From an uncultured Clostridia bacterium (GTDB taxonomy: Bacteria > Bacillota > Clostridia > TANB77 > CAG-508), in contig CANRFH010000011.1 in assembly GCA_947629835.1 (NCBI GenBank), positions 1-35,966 on the forward strand: a DNA stretch of 35,966 nt, read 5' to 3'. Position 1 is the stretch's first letter; each line of letters begins with the position of its first letter. Of the stretch, positions 16,986 to 25,258 are shown in pieces. The translations under genes were made by a program, and so were the position numbers. The notes under the pieces were generated by a model. That model worked only from the letters and a program-made list of their open reading frames with translations. It was not told the origin of the DNA and ran no database searches.

Positions 16986-17369
16986 CTAGAATATATTTTT
17001 AAGTGCTACTTCATATTTATCCCTGATATGTGATGCCATAAAATTACAACTGTCTAATGATTGAATAGCAATATTAAATTCATCTGTTTCAATATTACTA
17101 TCAAGTTCATGAAGATAAAGTTCCATTTTTTCAAGTTCTGTGTGTTCAATATAAAAAGCAAGTATATTCTTCTTTTCTTCCCATTTTTTAATAACATTAT
17201 CTACATTATCATTTAAATTTTCCTTATTTTTTGAAACTAGCTGTGTCCTAATTTTATCTAAATCTGATGTCATTTCTTCCATTGATTTATTGGTATAATT
17301 TGCTGTGATAATATTTAAAATAACTATTAAAATAATAATTATAAATGCTATAAGTATTTCTCTTTTCAT
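16986..17369 (-). CDS. DUF4363 family protein
   Basis: 127 aa with one N-terminal membrane helix (about residues 5-24) and a mainly helical, probably extracytoplasmic, remainder including WEEKKNILAFYIEHTELEKM. This fits DUF4363, a clostridial family that, as I recall, is commonly found beside DUF421 proteins. It overlaps the end of the DUF421 gene by 4 nt, so translation is coupled. Function unknown. Interpreting it depends on the DUF421 gene being translated through its frameshift, since coupling needs ribosomes to reach that stop. Confidence 0.7.
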   Translation of the reverse strand: MKREILIAFIIIILIVILNIITANYTNKSMEEMTSDLDKIRTQLVSKNKENLNDNVDNVIKKWEEKKNILAFYIEHTELEKMELYLHELDSNIETDEFNIAIQSLDSCNFMASHIRDKYEVALKNIF

Positions 17370-18047
17370 TTATCAATCTTCCCTTTCTTTTGGCAAAAAA
17401 TCTGCTCTTTACCATCAAAAGTCACAATTAATGCTTCTTCAGGTTTTATACCAAATTTTTCCACTTGTTTTTTTAGCCAATTATAGTCTTTACCTATACT
17501 TTTTAAATTATCTTCCATAACCGTTCCATCAATTACCAAATCATAAGGAATTCCTTCGTATTCAGGTTCTATGCCAAAATCCTCTGGAATTGTATTTCTT
17601 TTACTTGGTTTTGGTATTACTGTAAGACCACCGACTTGTTTCAAGTATTGCATATTCTACGTCTCCTAATGAAATTATATTGTTTCCTCTTAATCTTTCT
17701 TCTAATTCACTTAGAGTAAATCTTTCTCTTCTTAAAGCTTCTTCATTTATTTTACCTCTATATATTAGAATTCTTGGTTTTCCACAAATTATTTCTCTTG
17801 CTCGTATGCTTTTCATATTTATTACAGAAATAACTAAATGCATAACCAAAAGTCCAAGTATAGGAATAATTCCATTTTCTAACGGTATTCCAATTTCTGC
17901 CATTGGAATTGAAGCTAAGTCTGCAATAAGTATAGCAATTACAAGTTCAAATGGTTGTAGTTGCCCAATTTCTCTTTTTCCCATTAGTCTCATTACTATC
18001 AAAATTATTACATATAGTACAATTGATCTTAAAAATGTAATTAGCAT
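17366..18047 (-). CDS. DUF421 (YetF-like) membrane protein, with +1 recoding at CGG
   Basis: Three N-terminal membrane helices (residues about 1-20, 35-55, 58-80) including LMGKREIGQLQPFELVIA, then the cytoplasmic DUF421 domain. ATG at 18047 follows GGAGG; an upstream ATG at 18098 adds a non-family leader. Codon 139 is CGG after AGT. Zero frame leaves the family here and stops after seven more residues. Skipping the C (17633) gives AILETSGGLTVIPKPSKRN and then EGIPYDLVIDG, standard for the family. Length becomes 226 aa (681 nt once one base is removed). No other lesion. Function of the family is unknown. Confidence 0.85.
17631..17633 (-). other. +1 recoding site: AGT CGG T in the DUF421 gene
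   Basis: Extra C at 17633. Ser-[C]-GGT; restored junction LETS-G-GLTV. The serine codon AGT cannot re-pair well with GTC, so P-site slippage is unlikely here. Confidence 0.9.
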
Positions 18048-18214
18048 AAAACCTCCATTTAAAATCCAAAATTTTGCATACATATATATTCTTTTCATTT
18101 TATTTTAAAATATTCTACTTTTGAATAAAAAAAATTTTTTTGTTCATAATATATCTGAAGAAAATTTTTTTCTTTCATTTAATTGCAGATTAAATTTAAG
18201 GGGGTTTTGTAAAA

Positions 18215-18595
18215 ATGGACAATAATCAAACAAGTTCTAGAAGCAATACAAACACAGCTAGTACTGTATGGCAAATAGTAGGTAGACTTGTTGTAGCTGC
18301 AATAGTTTTAGGTATAACAGCTTTCTTTACACCCGGATTTTCTATAAATAATATTTGGTCTTTAGGTCTTGCTGCTATAGTTTTAACAGTTATAGATTAT
18401 TTAATAGTTAAATTTACAGGGCTACAAGCTACTCCTTTTGGTAAAGGCTTCGTTGGTTTTGTTTTAGCTGCTATAACTCTATATGTAACACAATATTTTG
18501 TCGCAGGATATTCAATTTCCTGGATAGCTGCAATAATAGGTGCCTTAATATATGGTATAATTGATTATTTCATCCCTGGCGATCAGGAAATGTAG
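18215..18595 (+). CDS. Phage-holin-superfamily-IV-like membrane protein
   Basis: 126 aa. A polar Asn/Ser/Thr-rich start (about 1-17) is followed by four hydrophobic helices (about 20-40, 46-65, 76-95, 100-117), matching the four-TM holin-like family PF04020 found in many bacteria outside phages. Conserved-looking elements include GITAFFTPGFSI and IIGALIYGIIDYFI. AGGGGG precedes ATG 18215, and a terminator follows the stop. Nothing phage-like lies around it, so a chromosomal membrane role is more likely than lysis. Confidence 0.75.
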   Translation: MDNNQTSSRSNTNTASTVWQIVGRLVVAAIVLGITAFFTPGFSINNIWSLGLAAIVLTVIDYLIVKFTGLQATPFGKGFVGFVLAAITLYVTQYFVAGYSISWIAAIIGALIYGIIDYFIPGDQEM

Positions 18596-18614
18596 TTTCA
18601 GCTATTCCATAATC

Positions 18615-18647
18615 AAAAATAGTCTCTTATTTTTAGAGACTATTTTT
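18615..18647 (+). terminator. Terminator of the holin-like gene
   Basis: A 13 bp stem (AAAAATAGTCTCT with AGAGACTATTTTT) and 7 nt loop, ending in a T-run, 20 nt past the stop. Confidence 0.85.
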
Positions 18648-18660
18648 GTATATATAAAAA

Positions 18661-18711
18661 CAGATGCCTTGTAAATAAACACTTTTTATATGTTCATTTA
18701 TAAAGCATCTG
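18661..18711 (-). terminator. Probable terminator of the coiled-coil gene
   Basis: CAGATGCcTTgTAAAT pairs with ATTTAtAAaGCATCTG around an AT-rich loop. On the minus strand it is followed by TGTTTTTATA, and it lies about 67 nt past the stop at 18778. Confidence 0.6.
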
Positions 18712-18777
18712 CTTTTCCCCCATTTGTTTTTTTTGCAAAAGAATATTTGCATTTTTTGAAATAAAATAGTTTATGAA

Positions 18778-19350
18778 TTAAGCATTAAGATTTTGCAATT
18801 TTATTATGCTTTTTTGATTTTTTGTTGCTAAATCTATTGCAGCTTTTAAGCCTGTTGCTATTTCTTCAATCATATCATCTTGTTCTTCAAATCTAGAATT
18901 AAGTGTAGCTTCGTATCTTATTAAAATTCTATTCCAATGTCTTAACTCTTTTTCGATTTTTTGTTGCCAAATAATTTGTTCTCTTTCATGCTTATATAAA
19001 TAATCCCTTAGCATTTGCACAGTTTCTTCTAAATTAGCAACTCTTTTTTCAAGATTATCTAATCTTGTCTCTACATTTCCTAGTCTTGTTTCAACATTGT
19101 CTAATCTTGTCTCTACACTTTCTAGTCTTGTTTCAACATTGTCTAATCTTGTCTCTACACTTTCTAGTCTTGTTTCAACATTGTCTAATCTTGTCTCTAC
19201 ACTTTCTAGTCTTGTTTCGATATTATCTAATCTCGTCTCTACATTTTCTAATCTTGCTTCTACATTTCCTAGTCTTGTTTCAACATTGTCTAATCTTGTA
19301 TTAATCTTCTGCAATTCACCAACTATAATATTGAATTGTTCATTAGTCAT
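18778..19350 (-). CDS. Coiled-coil protein built of 7/14-residue repeats
   Basis: 190 aa. Residues about 15-105 are almost perfect heptads of the form xVETRLDN / xVETRLES, giving a long dimeric or trimeric coiled coil. The C-terminal 80 residues (LRHWNRILIRYEATLNSRF and ATGLKAAIDLATKN) are helical and non-repetitive. There is no signal peptide or membrane segment, so it is cytoplasmic. AAGGAGG precedes ATG 19350. It resembles the short repeat proteins seen in phage and gut Firmicutes, but I do not recognise a function. The repeat number is probably variable between strains. Confidence 0.75.
   Translation of the reverse strand: MTNEQFNIIVGELQKINTRLDNVETRLGNVEARLENVETRLDNIETRLESVETRLDNVETRLESVETRLDNVETRLESVETRLDNVETRLGNVETRLDNLEKRVANLEETVQMLRDYLYKHEREQIIWQQKIEKELRHWNRILIRYEATLNSRFEEQDDMIEEIATGLKAAIDLATKNQKSIIKLQNLNA
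19056..19310 (-). repeat. 42-bp tandem repeat (21-bp half units) in the coiled-coil gene
   Basis: Near-identical 42-bp units start at 19099, 19141 and 19183, each encoding 14 residues; more diverged 21-bp half units flank them. The in-frame period suggests expansion and contraction by slippage or recombination. Confidence 0.9.
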
Positions 19351-19385
19351 TTTAACACCTCCTTTTTTTATTTTTATGTATTAAA

Positions 19386-19414
19386 ATTTTACCACAATGT
19401 AAAATTTAAATCAA
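19386..19414 (-). promoter_or_regulatory. Promoter of the coiled-coil gene
   Basis: Minus strand TTGATT (19414-19409), 17 nt spacer, TAAAAT (19391-19386), 35 nt before the ATG. Confidence 0.6.
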
Positions 19415-19437
19415 GAAAATTTTGTAAAAATTTGACA

Positions 19438-19471
19438 AAAAAGAGATGTTTACATAATGACATCTCTTTTT
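19438..19471 (-). terminator. Terminator of the rimP-truB operon
   Basis: Perfect 12 bp stem (AAAAAGAGATGT with ACATCTCTTTTT), 10 nt loop, T-run on the minus strand. It contains the corrected truB stop at 19450-19452, which supports the +1-corrected frame: the uncorrected frames stop far upstream of it. Confidence 0.85.
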
Positions 19472-20327
19472 AAATCTTTATTATTTATCTCTCCGGTTCC
19501 TATAAACATATTATCTTTGTTATATATTTTATATATTCCATCTTCTAAATCAGTTTTTAATTTTACTCCATTTAAAAATAGCTCTATTCTTTTGCTATCC
19601 ATCACTATATTTTGCTTATCATTAAATATATCTTCTATTGAAATTAAATGTTCTTTAAAAAATTCTTGATTATCTTTATATTTTTCTATTTCTTCTAATG
19701 TTATAGCCTGTTTTATATCAAAATCTCCGAACCTTTACTCTGTTTAATTTACTTATACATCCAACAGTTCCAAGTGATTTTGCTATATCTCTTGCAAGTG
19801 ATCTTATATATGTTCCTTTTGAACAATTTATACTTATATCAAATGTATTTTGCTCTGTATCTATTTTTAAAAGCTTTATATCATATATTTCTATTTCCCT
19901 TGGTTTTATTTCTATTTCTTGTCCTTGTCTTGCATATTCATATAATTTTTTCCCATTAACTTTAATTGCAGAATAAATTGGTGGCTCTTGTTCTTGCTTT
20001 CCAATAAAAGTTTTTAAAGTATTTTGTATATTTTCTACTGTTAATATAGATTTATCTACATTTATCTTTTTAATAATTTGTCCATCTATATCTAGCGTAT
20101 CAGTTTCAATCCCAAGTTTTATTCTTGCTTCATATATTTTATCATGATTTACAAGATACTTTGATACTTTTGTGCCTTTTCCGTACAAGTAAAGGAAGAA
20201 CGCCTGTCGCCAAAGGGTCGAGCGTTCCTGTATGTCCTATTTTTTCATTTAATACTTTCTTCACTTTATTTACTATATCGTGTGATGTATATCCTTCTTC
20301 TTTATTAATAATTAAAATTCCATCCAT
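19450..20327 (-). CDS. truB: tRNA pseudouridine-55 synthase TruB, with two +1 recodings at CGG
   Basis: Makes pseudouridine at position 55 in the T-loop of tRNAs. Zero frame starts [17 protein letters not shown] and includes the catalytic Asp in [11 protein letters not shown], then meets CGG as codon 49 (GTA CGG A). Skipping the C at 20183 gives [14 protein letters not shown], as in the family. A second CGG (GTT CGG A, C at 19729) follows LNRVKV; skipping gives the family motif [15 protein letters not shown] and a C-terminal PUA-like tail ending at 19450. Corrected length 291 aa, normal for TruB (876 nt after removing two bases). Last gene of the rimP operon. Confidence 0.93.
19727..19729 (-). 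other. +1 recoding site: GTT CGG A in truB (second)
   Basis: Extra C at 19729. Val-[C]-GGA; restored junction RVKV-G-DFDI, the usual Gly-Asp-Phe of TruB. Without the shift a TGA comes three codons later. Confidence 0.92.
20181..20183 (-). other. +1 recoding site: GTA CGG A in truB (first)
   Basis: Extra C at 20183. Val-[C]-GGA; restored junction PLLV-G-KGTK. GTA cannot re-pair with TAC, so classical slippage is disfavoured. Confidence 0.92.
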
Positions 20328-20340
20328 ATCATTTTACTTC

Positions 20341-21291
20341 TTATTTTAAAAATGTTTTTGTTCTGTCAATTATCTTTTCTTTTGCTTGATCTAGTGCGTA
20401 AGGTATTGTACAACCTGCTGCCCTTTGATGCCCTCCTCCGCTAAATATTGAGCAAATTTCTGAAACATTTACGTATTCTTTTGAACGAAGCGAAGCCTTA
20501 TATCCTTTTTCAGTCTCACGAAGTAAAATTGAAACTTCTACTCCTTCTAAATCTCTTCCAATTTCTACTAGGCCTTCATGATCACCTGCTTCTGCTTTTG
20601 TATCTTCAATATCTTTTAAAGTTATGTATGTAAAGGCTATTTTTCCGTCTTCGAAAAATTCCATTCTATCAATTGCAATTTTGGTAAGTTCAAAATGAGC
20701 TCTGGTTTTTACTTGTAAAACTTTTTTATATATCTCAGAAACATTTACTCCTATTCTAAGTAGACTTGCTACAAATTCAAAAGTTTCAGTTGTAACACCT
20801 TCATATTTAAATCCACCAGTATCTGTTATAATACCAGCAAGTAAACATTCTCCGATATCTTTATTTATTTCTATACCCATACTTGTTAATACTATTATCA
20901 GTATTTGTGAACAAGCAGGAGCTACTGGATCTACATAATTATAATCTGCATACATTGTATTAGATCCATGGTGATCTATTGATATTTTTACCTTTGCTTC
21001 ATGATACCAGTTTTCAAATCCATCTAGTCTCTTTGTATCTGCACAGTCTAATGCTATTGCTAAATCGTAATTTATATCTCTTCCTGCCTTCTTTATTTCA
21101 TTTGCATAAGGTAAAAAATCAAAAGTTCTTGGATGCTCTGGTATTACTAAATCAGGATTTTTTCCTAATTGTTTCAAAGCTTGATACATAGCAAGAGAAC
21201 TTCCAATAGCATCTCCATCAGGTGATTCATGTGTTAGTATTACTATATTCTCTGCTTTTTCTATTTCTTCTTTTATATTATCTAATGTCAT
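20341..21291 (-). CDS. nrnA: Bifunctional oligoribonuclease/PAP phosphatase NrnA (DHH family)
   Basis: Degrades nano-RNA and dephosphorylates pAp. 316 aa from ATG at 21291, following AGGAG by about 8 nt; a GTG at 21300 lies inside the ribosome site. DHH phosphoesterase motifs in order: HESPDGDAIGSS (about residue 22), ALDCADTKR (about 81), SIDHHGSN (about 105), and the DHHA1 C-terminal FSGGGHQRAAGC. It sits between rbfA and truB, the usual Gram-positive order. No in-phase CGG. Confidence 0.92.
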   Translation of the reverse strand: MTLDNIKEEIEKAENIVILTHESPDGDAIGSSLAMYQALKQLGKNPDLVIPEHPRTFDFLPYANEIKKAGRDINYDLAIALDCADTKRLDGFENWYHEAKVKISIDHHGSNTMYADYNYVDPVAPACSQILIIVLTSMGIEINKDIGECLLAGIITDTGGFKYEGVTTETFEFVASLLRIGVNVSEIYKKVLQVKTRAHFELTKIAIDRMEFFEDGKIAFTYITLKDIEDTKAEAGDHEGLVEIGRDLEGVEVSILLRETEKGYKASLRSKEYVNVSEICSIFSGGGHQRAAGCTIPYALDQAKEKIIDRTKTFLK

Positions 21292-21324
21292 TAAACGCAC
21301 TCCTTTTATCTTTTTTAATTATAA

Positions 21325-21699
21325 TTAGTTTTCATCTTTATTGTCATTTGATGGAATTATTCTTTTAAGTATTTTATCAATTTTCTCTCCATATTCCATT
21401 GAATCATCTAATACAAATATTAATTCTGGTGTTATTCTTAAATTTATTCTTTTTGCAATTTCACTTCTAATAAATCCTGATGCTTTTTTTAAATTTGTAA
21501 AAGTTGTTTTTATATTCTTAGAATTTAAAATACTTACATATACTTTTGCATATTTTAAATCTGGTGTAATTTTAGTTTTAGTTACACTTATTAATCCTGT
21601 TATATTAGGATTTTTTATTTCATAATTTATAATATAACTAATTTCTTTTTTTAATTCCTCGTCTATTCTTCCTAAACGATTATTATTTTTCCCTGCCAT
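21325..21699 (-). CDS. rbfA: 30S ribosome-binding factor RbfA
   Basis: Helps late maturation of the 30S subunit and the 5' end of 16S rRNA. 124 aa with the family's start RLGRIDEELKKEISYIINYE, the VTKTKITPDLKYAKVYVSIL core KH-like strand, and the ITPELIFVLDDSMEYGEKID end. The start lies inside the end of the preceding 51-codon ORF, so the two are coupled. The gene order infB-(small ORF)-rbfA is conserved apart from the small ORF. Confidence 0.93.
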   Translation of the reverse strand: MAGKNNNRLGRIDEELKKEISYIINYEIKNPNITGLISVTKTKITPDLKYAKVYVSILNSKNIKTTFTNLKKASGFIRSEIAKRINLRITPELIFVLDDSMEYGEKIDKILKRIIPSNDNKDEN

Positions 21700-21838
21700 T
21701 TAGATTTTCCTTTCCTGTATTTGGTCTATATTTATGTCTCATTAAGTATTCTCTAGTTTTTCTTGCTTGTTCTTCTGTTGTTGGTGAACCTGCTTGCATT
21801 CTTTTATAAAATTCTTTCATTGCTTTATGATCTGCCAT
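21683..21838 (-). CDS. 51-residue protein between infB and rbfA, unknown
   Basis: Encodes a basic, helical peptide beginning MADHKAMKEFYKRMQAGS and containing TTEEQARKTREYLMRHKYR. AAGGAGTAGTTAAAA directly before the ATG is a strong ribosome site. Its tail overlaps the first codons of rbfA by 17 nt in another frame, a normal coupling arrangement. High Lys/Arg and no hydrophobic segment suggest a cytoplasmic, perhaps RNA-contacting protein; that last point is inference. I do not recognise a family. Confidence 0.6.
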   Translation of the reverse strand: MADHKAMKEFYKRMQAGSPTTEEQARKTREYLMRHKYRPNTGKENLNGREK

Positions 21839-21851
21839 TTTTAACTACTCC

Positions 21852-24686
21852 TTATTTTTTTATTTCTTCCATTACAAATATTTCAAGTGTATCTCCTTCT
21901 TGTATATCATTGAAGTCTTCGATTTGAAGTCCGCATTCATAACCTGCTGCAACTTCCTTTACATCATCCTTAAATCTCTTAAGTGATGCAAGTTTTCCTT
22001 CATGTATTACTACATTATCTCTTATTACTCTTACATCTGCATTTCTTGTAATTTTACCATCTAATACATAGCATCCTGCAATTGTACCTAGGCTACTAAC
22101 TTTAAATGTTTGTCTTATCTCTGCATTTCCTATTACTTTTTCTTCAAATGTAGGATCTAGCATTCCTTTCATAGCTGCTTCAACATCTTCTATAGCTTTA
22201 TATATTACAGAATATTGCTTAATTTCAATTCCCTCTTTTTGAGCCATATCTTTTGCTATTGATTCAGGTCTTACATTAAATGCTATAATTATTGCATTTG
22301 CAACTTTTGCAAGTGTAACATCTGACTCAGTAACTCCACCAACATTTGAGTGAATTACTTTTACTTGAACTTCATCATTTGAAATTTTTTCCAAACTACT
22401 TGTTACAGCTTCCACTGATCCTTGTACATCTGCTTTTACGATCAAGTTTAATTGTTTTAATTTGTTCTTTTCAATTTGTGAGAATAGATCATTTAATGTA
22501 ACTTTTGATGTTGCATTTATTGATTTTTCTCTTTCTTGACGTTTTCTCTTTTCGATTAAATGCTTTGCTGTTTTTTCGTCTTCTACTTCATAGAAAGTTT
22601 CTCCAGCTTCTGGTACTTCTGTTAAACCTATTATTTCAACTGGAGTAGATGGTCCTGCTTTTTTAACTTTCTTTCTCTTATCATTTACCATTGCTCTAAT
22701 TCTACCTATAACAGAACCCACAACAATAGTATCTCCTACATCCAAAGTTCCTCTTTGTACAAGCATTGTAGCAATTGGTCCTCTTGTTTTATCAAGTCTT
22801 GCCTCAATTACAACACCTTTTGCTTGTTTATTAGGGTTAGCTTTTAACTCTTGTACATCTGCAACTAATAGTACCATCTCTAAAAGTTCGTCAATATTTA
22901 TTCTCTTTTTAGCAGATATTTCAACAAATACAGTGTTTCCTCCCCATTCTTCTGGAACTAAATCATATTTCATTAATTCTTGTTTTACTTTTTCAGGGTT
23001 TGCACCTTCTACATCTATTTTGTTTATTGCAACAATAATAGGTATATTTGCATTTTTTGCATGGTTTATAGCTTCTATTGTTTGAGGCATTACACCATCA
23101 TTTGCTGCAACTACAAGTATTGCTACGTCTGTTACTTGTGCTCCTCTGGCTCTCATTGCTGTAAAAGCTTCGTGTCCTGGTGTATCTAAAAATGTTATTT
23201 CTCTTCCATTTACTTCAACTTTGTATGCACCTATATGCTGTGTTATTCCTCCAGCTTCACCTTCAATAACATTTGTTGACCTAACAGCATCAAGTAAAGA
23301 TGTTTTTCCATGGTCTACGTGTCCCATAACTACTACTACTGGTGGTCTTGGTTTTAGATCTTCTGGTCTATCCTCAGAATCATCAAATAGTATATCTTCT
23401 TCTGTGATAACTTCCTTTTTATTTGCTGTTATTCCAAATTCTTGTGCTATAAGGAAAGCAGTATCAAAGTCAACTTCATTATTTACTGTTGCCATTATTC
23501 CGTAATCTAATAATTTTTTAATAATATCTCCTGTTGTTTTCTTCATTTCCTGTGCTAAATCTTTTACAGTTATTGACTCAGGAATAGTTATTTCTGTTAA
23601 TTTAAATATTTTTTGCTTTGTTCTTTCTTCTTCTGGATTATTCTTTTTCTTTCCTCTTTTTCCTCTTACAGTTGTTAAATCATAGTAATCTAACATTCCA
23701 CCTTCTGGGTCAGAGAACATATTTGATAATCTGTTTTCTTGTTTTAGATTCTTTAACTTACCAGAATCGAAATTTTCGTCTCTTCTAGATTTTGTATTTC
23801 TTCTTTGTCTATTTTCATCTTGCATATTTTTATTATTTCTTTGTTTGCCCATACCTCTATTGTATTCTCTTGTATTTTCCTTTTCTCCTAGATCTTGGGC
23901 CATAATATTTTTGATATTCTTTTCTATTCCTTTTTCATCAAGAGTTCTTCTATTGTTGTTTCTATCATTATTATTATTTTGTCTATTTCCGAAGTTGTTT
24001 CTATTTTGATATCTATTATTTTTGTCAAAGCTATTGCGATTATTGTTATATTCTCCATTATTATGTCTGTGATTATTATCACCAAAATTTCTCTTATTAT
24101 TTTCAAATTTTGGCTTGTTTGAATAGTTTTTATTTTGCACTTGTTCTGTATTAGGTTTTTTATCTTGTTTTAATTCTTCTTTATTTTCTTGTACTTCTAC
24201 TTCTTTGTTAGGTTCTTCATGAACTTCTTCTTTCTTTTTAGGCTCTTCCTTTTTAGTCTTAGAAGGGAATCCAAATAATTCACTTGCTGTCATTGGTTTT
24301 GTTGGTTTATTTCTATAAACGATATTGTATTCTTTGTTTTTATTTCTCTCAACAAATCCAATATCTTTTCTAGCTTTTTGTTCTCTTTCCTTTTTTTCTT
24401 GCTCTCTTCTTGCTATTTCTTCATCAGAAATAATAACCTCTCTTCTAATTATTACAGGTGTACTATTTGCCTTTTCTTTTTTAGGTTCTTCTTGTTTTTG
24501 GGTTTGTATATTATTTTTTTCTGATTTTTTATTTGCCATTTCTTTTTCTATTCTTTTTACATCTTTATCATCTATTATGCTTAGATGGCTTTTTACTTCT
24601 ATTCCTAATTTAGTTGCTAAATCTAGAATTTCCTTACTTGATTTATTTAATTTCTTTGCTAATTCGTGTATTTTTATTTTTTCCAT
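21852..24686 (-). CDS. infB: Translation initiation factor IF-2, with Asn-rich linker
   Basis: GTPase that brings initiator tRNA to the 30S subunit. 944 aa. N-terminal IF2_N helix module ([19 protein letters not shown]), a long low-complexity linker (about 70-345) very rich in Asn, Lys, Glu and Arg, a second IF2_N (about 370-420), then the G domain with [17 protein letters not shown] and NKID, followed by domains II to IV including the C-terminal fMet-tRNA region. The linker's Asn/Arg-rich block (about 190-250) is unusual. Its start overlaps the end of ylxQ by 13 nt. Frame intact. Confidence 0.97.
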   Translation of the reverse strand: MEKIKIHELAKKLNKSSKEILDLATKLGIEVKSHLSIIDDKDVKRIEKEMANKKSEKNNIQTQKQEEPKKEKANSTPVIIRREVIISDEEIARREQEKKEREQKARKDIGFVERNKNKEYNIVYRNKPTKPMTASELFGFPSKTKKEEPKKKEEVHEEPNKEVEVQENKEELKQDKKPNTEQVQNKNYSNKPKFENNKRNFGDNNHRHNNGEYNNNRNSFDKNNRYQNRNNFGNRQNNNNDRNNNRRTLDEKGIEKNIKNIMAQDLGEKENTREYNRGMGKQRNNKNMQDENRQRRNTKSRRDENFDSGKLKNLKQENRLSNMFSDPEGGMLDYYDLTTVRGKRGKKKNNPEEERTKQKIFKLTEITIPESITVKDLAQEMKKTTGDIIKKLLDYGIMATVNNEVDFDTAFLIAQEFGITANKKEVITEEDILFDDSEDRPEDLKPRPPVVVVMGHVDHGKTSLLDAVRSTNVIEGEAGGITQHIGAYKVEVNGREITFLDTPGHEAFTAMRARGAQVTDVAILVVAANDGVMPQTIEAINHAKNANIPIIVAINKIDVEGANPEKVKQELMKYDLVPEEWGGNTVFVEISAKKRINIDELLEMVLLVADVQELKANPNKQAKGVVIEARLDKTRGPIATMLVQRGTLDVGDTIVVGSVIGRIRAMVNDKRKKVKKAGPSTPVEIIGLTEVPEAGETFYEVEDEKTAKHLIEKRKRQEREKSINATSKVTLNDLFSQIEKNKLKQLNLIVKADVQGSVEAVTSSLEKISNDEVQVKVIHSNVGGVTESDVTLAKVANAIIIAFNVRPESIAKDMAQKEGIEIKQYSVIYKAIEDVEAAMKGMLDPTFEEKVIGNAEIRQTFKVSSLGTIAGCYVLDGKITRNADVRVIRDNVVIHEGKLASLKRFKDDVKEVAAGYECGLQIEDFNDIQEGDTLEIFVMEEIKK

Positions 24687-25005
24687 AGCAAATCACCCCC
24701 GTTTAATTTTTTTATTATCCCTTCTGAAAAATTATTATCTGTTATTCCTATTATTGCTCTATTCTTCTTTCCAATAGCATTACTTAAATTTTCTATTGTA
24801 CTAAATTCTATTACTTCTATCATATTAGTAGTACAAACATATCTAATATTTTTCTTTGTTTTATCTGATGCATCTTGTGCTAATATTACTAATTTTATTT
24901 TATGTTTATTTATTCCTTCTATTACTGCATCATTACCTGATATTATTTTTCCGAGCTTTTGCTCCGAAGTCCTAACATTCCTAAAATATTTTCTTTATCT
25001 GTCAA
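24674..25005 (-). CDS. ylxQ: YlxQ / L7Ae-family ribosomal protein, with two +1 recodings at CGG
   Basis: Small RNA-binding protein of the nusA-infB operon. TTG at 25005 follows GAGGTG and lies inside the ylxR tail. Zero frame reads [13 protein letters not shown] then CGG (codon 14), and ends soon. Skipping two Cs (24966 and 24953) gives [20 protein letters not shown], the L7Ae/YlxQ start, followed by [36 protein letters not shown] and a stop at 24674. Corrected length 109 aa, normal for the family. Two sites only 13 nt apart must both be used, so a single error cannot explain the gene. Overlaps infB by 13 nt. Confidence 0.93.
24951..24953 (-). other. +1 recoding site: GCT CGG A in ylxQ (second)
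   Basis: Extra C at 24953, reached in phase only after the first ylxQ shift. Ala-[C]-GGA; restored junction AKA-G-KIISG with the invariant Gly of L7Ae-type proteins. Confidence 0.92.
24964..24966 (-). other. +1 recoding site: CTT CGG A in ylxQ (first)
   Basis: Extra C at 24966, codon 14. Leu-[C]-GGA; restored junction MLGL-G-AKAG. Family members usually carry a small residue here (Ala, Cys or Gly as I recall). Confidence 0.92.
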
Positions 25006-25258
25006 AAATTACACCTCTTAATTCGTTATATTTTTCATAACTAACATTTGTTTTTAAGGCTCTTCCTAGCCTTTTAGTTTTAAGCATATTTTCAAAGCAT
25101 TCTATATTTTTACAAATATATGCTCCTCTTCCTTCTAATTTTTTGTCAAAATCAACAACGATATCAGAATTATTTGTTCTTACAATTCTAATAAGATTAT
25201 CTTTGTGAAATTTATTTCTGCATCCTATACATGTTCTTGTTTCTTTACTATTCTTCAT
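24995..25258 (-). CDS. ylxR: YlxR (DUF448) RNA-binding protein
   Basis: 87 aa with the YlxR signature RTCIGCRNKFHKDNLIRIVR at the start and GRGAYICKNIECFENMLKTK in the middle. Family members bind RNA, and roles in RNase P regulation or transcription have been reported. It overlaps the nusA end by 11 nt and the ylxQ start by 11 nt, tight coupling in the nusA-ylxR-ylxQ-infB order. Confidence 0.92.
   Translation of the reverse strand: MKNSKETRTCIGCRNKFHKDNLIRIVRTNNSDIVVDFDKKLEGRGAYICKNIECFENMLKTKRLGRALKTNVSYEKYNELRGVIFDR

Noticed and set aside
18215..18595. Prophage remnant at the holin-like gene
   Set aside because: No endolysin, structural or integrase gene nearby; the family is common as a chromosomal membrane protein.
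19099..19224. CRISPR array
   Set aside because: The 42-bp repeats are contiguous without spacers and encode in-frame coiled-coil heptads.
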